From an uncultured Mediterraneibacter sp. (lineage in GTDB: Bacteria; Bacillota; Clostridia; Lachnospirales; Lachnospiraceae), in NCBI RefSeq assembly GCF_934330165.1, contig NZ_CAKRGI010000013.1, forward strand, positions 1 to 59,411: a stretch of 59,411 nucleotides of DNA. The letters are read 5' to 3'. The notes beneath the pieces were generated by a model that searched no databases, was not told the DNA's origin, and saw nothing but the letters and a program-made list of their open reading frames with translations. The position numbers were made by a program, and so were the translations under genes. Of the stretch, positions 55,366 to 59,411 are shown piece by piece; position 1 is the first letter of the stretch; each line of letters starts with the position of its first letter.

Positions 55366-58194
55366 ATGATTTCGAGAGCAAAGAAATATGTGGCAGTGTT
55401 ACTGGTTTTTGTATGCGTGTGTATGATATTTTCTCCCCAGACTGCATATGCAGCCGAGGACAGTTCGCAGCATGAAACTGTCAAAGTCGGTTTCTTTGCC
55501 ATGGATGGTTATCATGTAATGGATGAAGAGGGAAACCGCAGTGGGTATGGCTATGATTTTCTTCGGCTGATGGCCCGTTATTGGGATGTGAATTACGAAT
55601 ATGTCGGATATGATAAGAGCTGGGATGATATGCAGCAGATGCTTGAAGATGGCGAGATTGATATGGTAACATCTCCCCGCATAACACCGGAAAGAGAAGA
55701 AAAGTTTGATTTTTCACGTCCGATCGGAACCAATAATGGGATTCTGACCGTCCGCAGTGACAACAGCACGATTGTGGATGGCAATTACAGTACTTACAAC
55801 GGTATGCGTGTGGCACTTTTGAATGGAAGCTCACGAGATAAAGAGTTTGCGCATTTTGCAGGCAATAAAGGATTTACATATGATCCATTTTATTTTGATA
55901 CGACAGCAGAGATGGAGGAAGCTCTTCAGAGCGGAAATGTTGATGCTATTGCTGCCAGTTCTCTGAGAAAAACAAACAATGAGCGTATCGTGGATAAATT
56001 TGACAGCAGCGATTTCTATGTCATGGTTAAAAAAGGTAATACAGAATTGCTGAATGAGATCAATTATGCAATCGACCAGATGAATGCAGTTGAGGGTGAC
56101 TGGAAAACGACACTTTATAATAAAAATTATGAAAGCATAGAAACTAAGAATCTGGAATATACCAAGAAAGAAAAAAGTATTATTTCACAGTATTCCAAGG
56201 ACAACCCGCTTCATGTTCTGTGTGATCCGACCCGTTATCCATATTCTTATAATGAAAATGGTGAGATGAAGGGTATTATCCCGGATTACTTCCGGAAAAT
56301 TGCAGACTATGCCGGGATTTCCTATGAGTTTCTTACACCTGCTACCAGAGATGAGTATATTGCTTATCAGAAAAATACGGAAACCACAGATATGAGCATC
56401 GATGCACGCCTGGAAACAGATAATTATGCTGAGACGAAAAAATGGGGGATTACTGCACCTTTCATTACGATGCAGCTGGCAAGGGTGACACGGCGTGACT
56501 TTGATGGAAAAATTAATGTTGTTACTACTGTTGACCAGACAGCATCAAATTCAATTGAAGATGCAATGGCACCCGGTGCAGAAAAACTGATGTGCAGTAC
56601 CAGACAGGAAATGATGGAAGCTGTCCGTAAGGGTAAAGCAGATGCTGCCTTCGTCTACTATTACATGGCACAGGCGTTTGTGAACAGTGACACTACGGGC
56701 ACCATGACATATACTCTGCTGGAACAGCCTACATTCACCTACCGCATGGTAATTTCATCAACTGAGAACCATGCGCTGGCTGGTATTCTGACGAAAGCAA
56801 TGTATGCCATGCCCAAAAATCTTGTTGAAGATCTTGCAGCACAGTATACCACATACAAAGCAACAGAGCTTACACTTGTTGACTGGATACGTCTGCATCC
56901 TGTTGTTACTGTTTGGGTTCTTCTTATTTTTGGATGGCTGCTGACTATTATAGCTGGGACAATGGTGCGTCTCAGTGCAAGAAAAAAAGCTCAGAAGGCG
57001 GCCCAGGAGAAAGCTGAGGAAATGGCGGAACTGGCAGAGCATGCACAGGCTGCAAACAAGGCAAAAACAGCATTTCTGTCACATATGTCCCATGATATGA
57101 GGACACCGATGAATGCAATCATAGGATTTACCGGTATTGCAATGAAAAACAATCCGTCAGACGAAGTGAAAAATTGTCTGGAAAAGATTGACGAAAGCTC
57201 AGAGCATTTACTGTCGCTGATCAATGATGTATTAGATCTGACCCGCATCGAAAGAGGAAAAGTGAAATACGATCCGGTACCGGCGGATGTGAAAAACATT
57301 ACAGATTCTGTATTGGATATTACAAAAGGCTTTCTTACGAACAGGGATATCAACTTTAAGATTCAGCGTGAAGAAGCAAAGATTCCAAATGTACTTGCGG
57401 ATCCTGCACGCCTGTGTGATGTGCTGGTCAATATTCTGAGCAATGCCGTGAAATTCACTCCGGATGGAGGGACGATTACCTTTGAAGCCCGGTGTCAGGA
57501 AAAGGGCGGGGATGGATATATAAATATGCGTTACCGCATTTCGGATACTGGTATTGGCATGAGTGAGGAATTTACAAAAGAAGTTTTTGAGGAATTTGCA
57601 CAGGAAGATTCCGATGTGAGAACGCAGTACCATGGAGTTGGACTGGGGATGGCTATCGTAAAGAAGTATGTAGATATGATGGGTGGAACCATTTCCGTGC
57701 AGAGTAAAAAGCATGAGGGAACCACATTTGTTGTGGATATTCCTTTGGAAATTACAGATAAGGAATGTAATAAGTCAGACACAGGTTTTTCTGAAAAGGT
57801 AAATCTTACAGGTGTGAATGTCCTTCTTGCAGAGGATAATGAACTGAATGCAGAGATTGCTGCCGTGCAGTTGGAAGAGTTCGGGATGAATGTAGAAAGA
57901 GCTGTGGATGGAAAGAATGCTGTTGATATTTTCAGAAATCATCCGGAAGGCACATTTGATGTAATTCTGATGGATATCATGATGCCTGAAATGAATGGTT
58001 ATGAAGCGACAAAAGCAATCAGGGCAATGAATGACAGACCGGATGGAAAAAACATTCCTATTATAGCAATGACAGCTAATTCATTTGCAGAAGATGTTCA
58101 GGCATCACTGGATGCAGGAATGAACGCACATTTGTCAAAGCCGATTGTGATTGATGAAGTTATAAAAATGATTTTAAGGTATGTATATAAATGA
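55366..58194 (+). CDS. Hybrid histidine kinase 4 with two fused periplasmic binding domains
   Basis: A 942-residue kinase of the same order as the preceding one: signal peptide (about 1-30, cut after AYAA), binding domain 1 (about 38-255), binding domain 2 (about 280-500, LHVLCDPTRYPYSYNENGEM), one membrane segment (about 512-534), coiled coil, HisKA with His 576 (MSHDMRTPMN), HATPase (DTGIGMSEEF, GVGLGMAIV) and a receiver (ILMDIMMPEMNG). CAGGAGA precedes the ATG. It is a paralogue of kinase 3. It has its own promoter. Confidence 0.92.
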   Translation: MISRAKKYVAVLLVFVCVCMIFSPQTAYAAEDSSQHETVKVGFFAMDGYHVMDEEGNRSGYGYDFLRLMARYWDVNYEYVGYDKSWDDMQQMLEDGEIDMVTSPRITPEREEKFDFSRPIGTNNGILTVRSDNSTIVDGNYSTYNGMRVALLNGSSRDKEFAHFAGNKGFTYDPFYFDTTAEMEEALQSGNVDAIAASSLRKTNNERIVDKFDSSDFYVMVKKGNTELLNEINYAIDQMNAVEGDWKTTLYNKNYESIETKNLEYTKKEKSIISQYSKDNPLHVLCDPTRYPYSYNENGEMKGIIPDYFRKIADYAGISYEFLTPATRDEYIAYQKNTETTDMSIDARLETDNYAETKKWGITAPFITMQLARVTRRDFDGKINVVTTVDQTASNSIEDAMAPGAEKLMCSTRQEMMEAVRKGKADAAFVYYYMAQAFVNSDTTGTMTYTLLEQPTFTYRMVISSTENHALAGILTKAMYAMPKNLVEDLAAQYTTYKATELTLVDWIRLHPVVTVWVLLIFGWLLTIIAGTMVRLSARKKAQKAAQEKAEEMAELAEHAQAANKAKTAFLSHMSHDMRTPMNAIIGFTGIAMKNNPSDEVKNCLEKIDESSEHLLSLINDVLDLTRIERGKVKYDPVPADVKNITDSVLDITKGFLTNRDINFKIQREEAKIPNVLADPARLCDVLVNILSNAVKFTPDGGTITFEARCQEKGGDGYINMRYRISDTGIGMSEEFTKEVFEEFAQEDSDVRTQYHGVGLGMAIVKKYVDMMGGTISVQSKKHEGTTFVVDIPLEITDKECNKSDTGFSEKVNLTGVNVLLAEDNELNAEIAAVQLEEFGMNVERAVDGKNAVDIFRNHPEGTFDVILMDIMMPEMNGYEATKAIRAMNDRPDGKNIPIIAMTANSFAEDVQASLDAGMNAHLSKPIVIDEVIKMILRYVYK

Positions 58195-58216
58195 TTAGCA
58201 GAGGTTCATGAATTAG

Positions 58217-58333
58217 TGGAAAAATAAAGATGTTTATATGGTGGCACTCAGAGATGATGGGAAGTTGATAGGATATTATGAGAAGCATGAATATCGAAAT
58301 ACAGAGACTATGAAACAATACGATTTGTGGTGA
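58217..58333 (+). pseudogene. Unrecognised gene fragment
   Basis: A 38-codon frame opens after a stop at 58214 and ends at TGA 58333: KDVYMVALRDDGKLIGYYEKHE then YRNTETMKQYDLW without a conventional start and ribosome binding site (an internal ATG at 58238 lacks one). It looks like the C-terminal end of a gene whose front was lost. Family not recognised. It lies just before the truncated DUF4186 gene. Confidence 0.35.
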
Positions 58334-58337
58334 TGAC

Positions 58338-58440
58338 ATGACGAAGGATGAATGGTACAAGCAGTTATTTGAACGATTGGATAATTCCAAGTTTCGAAGC
58401 AGTTTCCATCTGAAGCAGAAGGATATTGATTACAGCATTT
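58338..58440 (+). pseudogene. Truncated DUF4186 gene (5' part only)
   Basis: The ATG at 58338 begins MTKDEWYKQLFERLDNSKF then RSSFHLKQKDIDY, matching the front of DUF4186 proteins (usually over 100 residues). Similarity stops near 58433; the same frame runs on to 58598 with unrelated sequence that overlaps the transposase remnant. The DUF4186 core and C-terminus are gone, so this is a remnant, probably cut by the mobile element beside it. Confidence 0.65.
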
Positions 58441-58500
58441 CAGGAGCCATGCGGCGAAGGAGAAAAAGTAATTTTGCAGAAAGAGGATATTATGTAATGT

Positions 58501-59064
58501 TCAAAATTCAACTGAATAACCACAGCACAAACCGCTGTATGTGTGTATGTATTTCCCGATTGCCTTACGTGCTTCCCGAATATTGGCATATTGAGTAAGG
58601 TATGCTTCTTCGTATTTGAAGCTGCGGAACCATCTCTCAATCATAATGTTATCAGCCCAACGGCTTTTGGTACGATTGACTCCAAGAAGAGTTGCACCTG
58701 TTTTGACAGGAAGTTCCTTAGTCTTCAAAAGGTTTCGGACTAAATTTACTCTCATAGTCAGGTCCAAGTGTTTCTTCAGATTTTTTTTCAACCAATCCAC
58801 CTGCATGGTGAGTTGGCCAACCTTTCTTGCATATGCAGCTTTTTCTTTGCGTTCCATGGAAAGTTTCTCTTTCAGATTGTCTTCACGAGTATCGTCAAAG
58901 ACAACGGAAGCTTTATCCAGGAACTCTTTCTTCCAATTGCGCAAAAGATTTGGTTGAATATTATTTTCAGCAGCTAACGTATTTAAGTCTTTTTCTCCTT
59001 TGAGTAGCTCAATGACTAGCTCTGATTTAAATTTTGCGGAGAAATTTCTTCTTGTTCGAGACAT
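58501..59064 (-). mobile_element. IS3-family transposase remnant, OrfA joined to the end of OrfB with an internal deletion
   Basis: The minus-strand frame (187 codons) begins as IS3 OrfA: MSRTRRNFSAKFKSELVIELL, the helix-turn-helix ALN-type segment LAAENNIQPNLLRNWKKEFL and the leucine-rich QLTMQVDWLKK. It continues as the OrfB front (ELPVKTGATLLGVNRT), and at residue 132 (near 58668) jumps to OrfB's far end (KSRWADNIMIERWF, YLTQYANIREARKAIGKYI), missing about 180 residues including the first two acidic catalytic residues. It cannot be an active transposase. Terminal inverted repeats were not found, so the element's ends are uncertain. Confidence 0.8.
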
Positions 59065-59234
59065 AATAATGATCCTTCTTTCTGTAGTATTTTCAGTATA
59101 TCAGATTCATTAAAAAATGTCTCTGGAAGTGTCTTAAATTACGATACCATTATAATTGTCACCCGACGTTTTTACAAAACATATACTTATACTGCTTGAT
59201 GCATCATTCTTGTTCTGAAAAAAGGAACAGAATC

Positions 59235-59251
59235 CTTACAGCGACTGTAAG
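59235..59251. promoter_or_regulatory. 17-bp palindromic operator candidate before the ABC ATPase
   Basis: CTTACAG-CGA-CTGTAAG is a perfect 7-bp inverted repeat with a 3-bp centre. A TATCAT box (59275-59280) follows with a poor -35 (TGTTAT at 59252-59257), so the palindrome would sit just upstream of or over the -35. The binding protein is unknown; response regulators, TetR- and MerR-type regulators often use such sites for efflux ABC genes. Confidence 0.45.
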
Positions 59252-59309
59252 TGTTATTTATTGTGTTTCTGTGCTATCATTTACCCAGAAATGGATAGGA
59301 GGTATTCAC

Positions 59310-59411
59310 ATGAAAACAATTTTGAATATTGAAAGTCTTACCAAAGTCTATGGGACGTTGCCAAACCAGACGAGAGCACTGAACGGAATCACTTTTCAGG
59401 TCATGCCGGGA
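59310..59411 (+). CDS. ABC transporter ATP-binding protein (MacB/LolD-like), partial
   Basis: Only the first 34 codons lie in the window. ATG 59310 follows AGGAGG by 8 nt. The sequence ILNIESLTKVYGT then ALNGITFQVMPG is the usual beginning of a MacB/FtsE/BceA-type ATPase, ending before Walker A. A permease with FtsX domains would be expected downstream, outside the window. Confidence 0.85.
   Translation, partial: MKTILNIESLTKVYGTLPNQTRALNGITFQVMPG

Noticed and set aside
1..59411. CRISPR arrays, tRNA or rRNA genes, prophage structural genes, replication origin
   Set aside because: None seen: no spaced identical repeats, no cloverleaf-like sequence and no such coding genes.

Overview
The window looks like a chromosomal segment of a spore-forming Clostridia, most likely a Lachnospiraceae gut anaerobe. 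This rests on content: Rex, a one-carbon pair (fhs, folD), electron-bifurcating NfnAB, spore genes (SpoIIIE/FtsK, YqfC, YqfD, SpoVB-like, BofC-like), Clostridia-specific small families (DUF4250, DUF896, DUF6054), and hybrid histidine kinases fused to periplasmic binding domains. A genus cannot be fixed from the sequence alone.

Layout. At 0.1-2.1 kb an ABC-F ATPase runs on the minus strand; nearly everything else is on the plus strand. 2.2-19.7 kb is ordinary core: rex, nnrE-nnrD, alr, a mazF without a neighbouring antitoxin, yebC, metY, a TepA-like ClpP, ftsK/spoIIIE, fhs, folD, a zinc-ribbon/TPR protein, an iron alcohol dehydrogenase whose promoter carries a Rex operator, and nfnAB. 19.8-35.5 kb holds helD, a TAXI binding protein next to a GltS symporter, rlmH, a VanZ protein, pdp, the yqfC-yqfD-phoH-ybeY cluster, a SpoVB-like flippase, miaB and small conserved genes. 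35.8-44.5 kb holds a UvrD-like helicase, a MATE transporter, a Na/Pi cotransporter behind a Pho box, and a DNA-repair-type operon (radical SAM, its usual TIGR03915 partner, Nudix, DUF6054) behind LexA boxes.

44.5-58.2 kb is accessory and the most unusual part. A c-di-GMP-I (GEMM-I) riboswitch precedes a lipoprotein that joins a sugar-type binding domain to a 5'-nucleotidase C-terminal domain. Three hybrid histidine kinases associated with family 3 binding proteins (one separate, two fused) and a fourth kinase with its own extracellular sensor follow. No transporter permease, DNA-binding regulator or GGDEF/EAL protein is present, so binding proteins here probably serve signalling. The cluster carries deletion scars (a chimeric Hpt/PAS remnant) and, at 55119-55299, a strongly self-complementary region that looks like a structured RNA or the end of an IS200/IS605-type element. 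58.2-59.4 kb holds a truncated DUF4186 gene, a decayed IS3-family transposase, and the start of an ABC transporter ATPase behind a 17-bp palindrome.

Regulation readable from DNA: Rex (adhE-type redox), PhoP (phosphate), LexA (SOS), c-di-GMP, and a possible sigma-E promoter before yqfC. All functional calls rest on reading motifs by eye; no searches were run.
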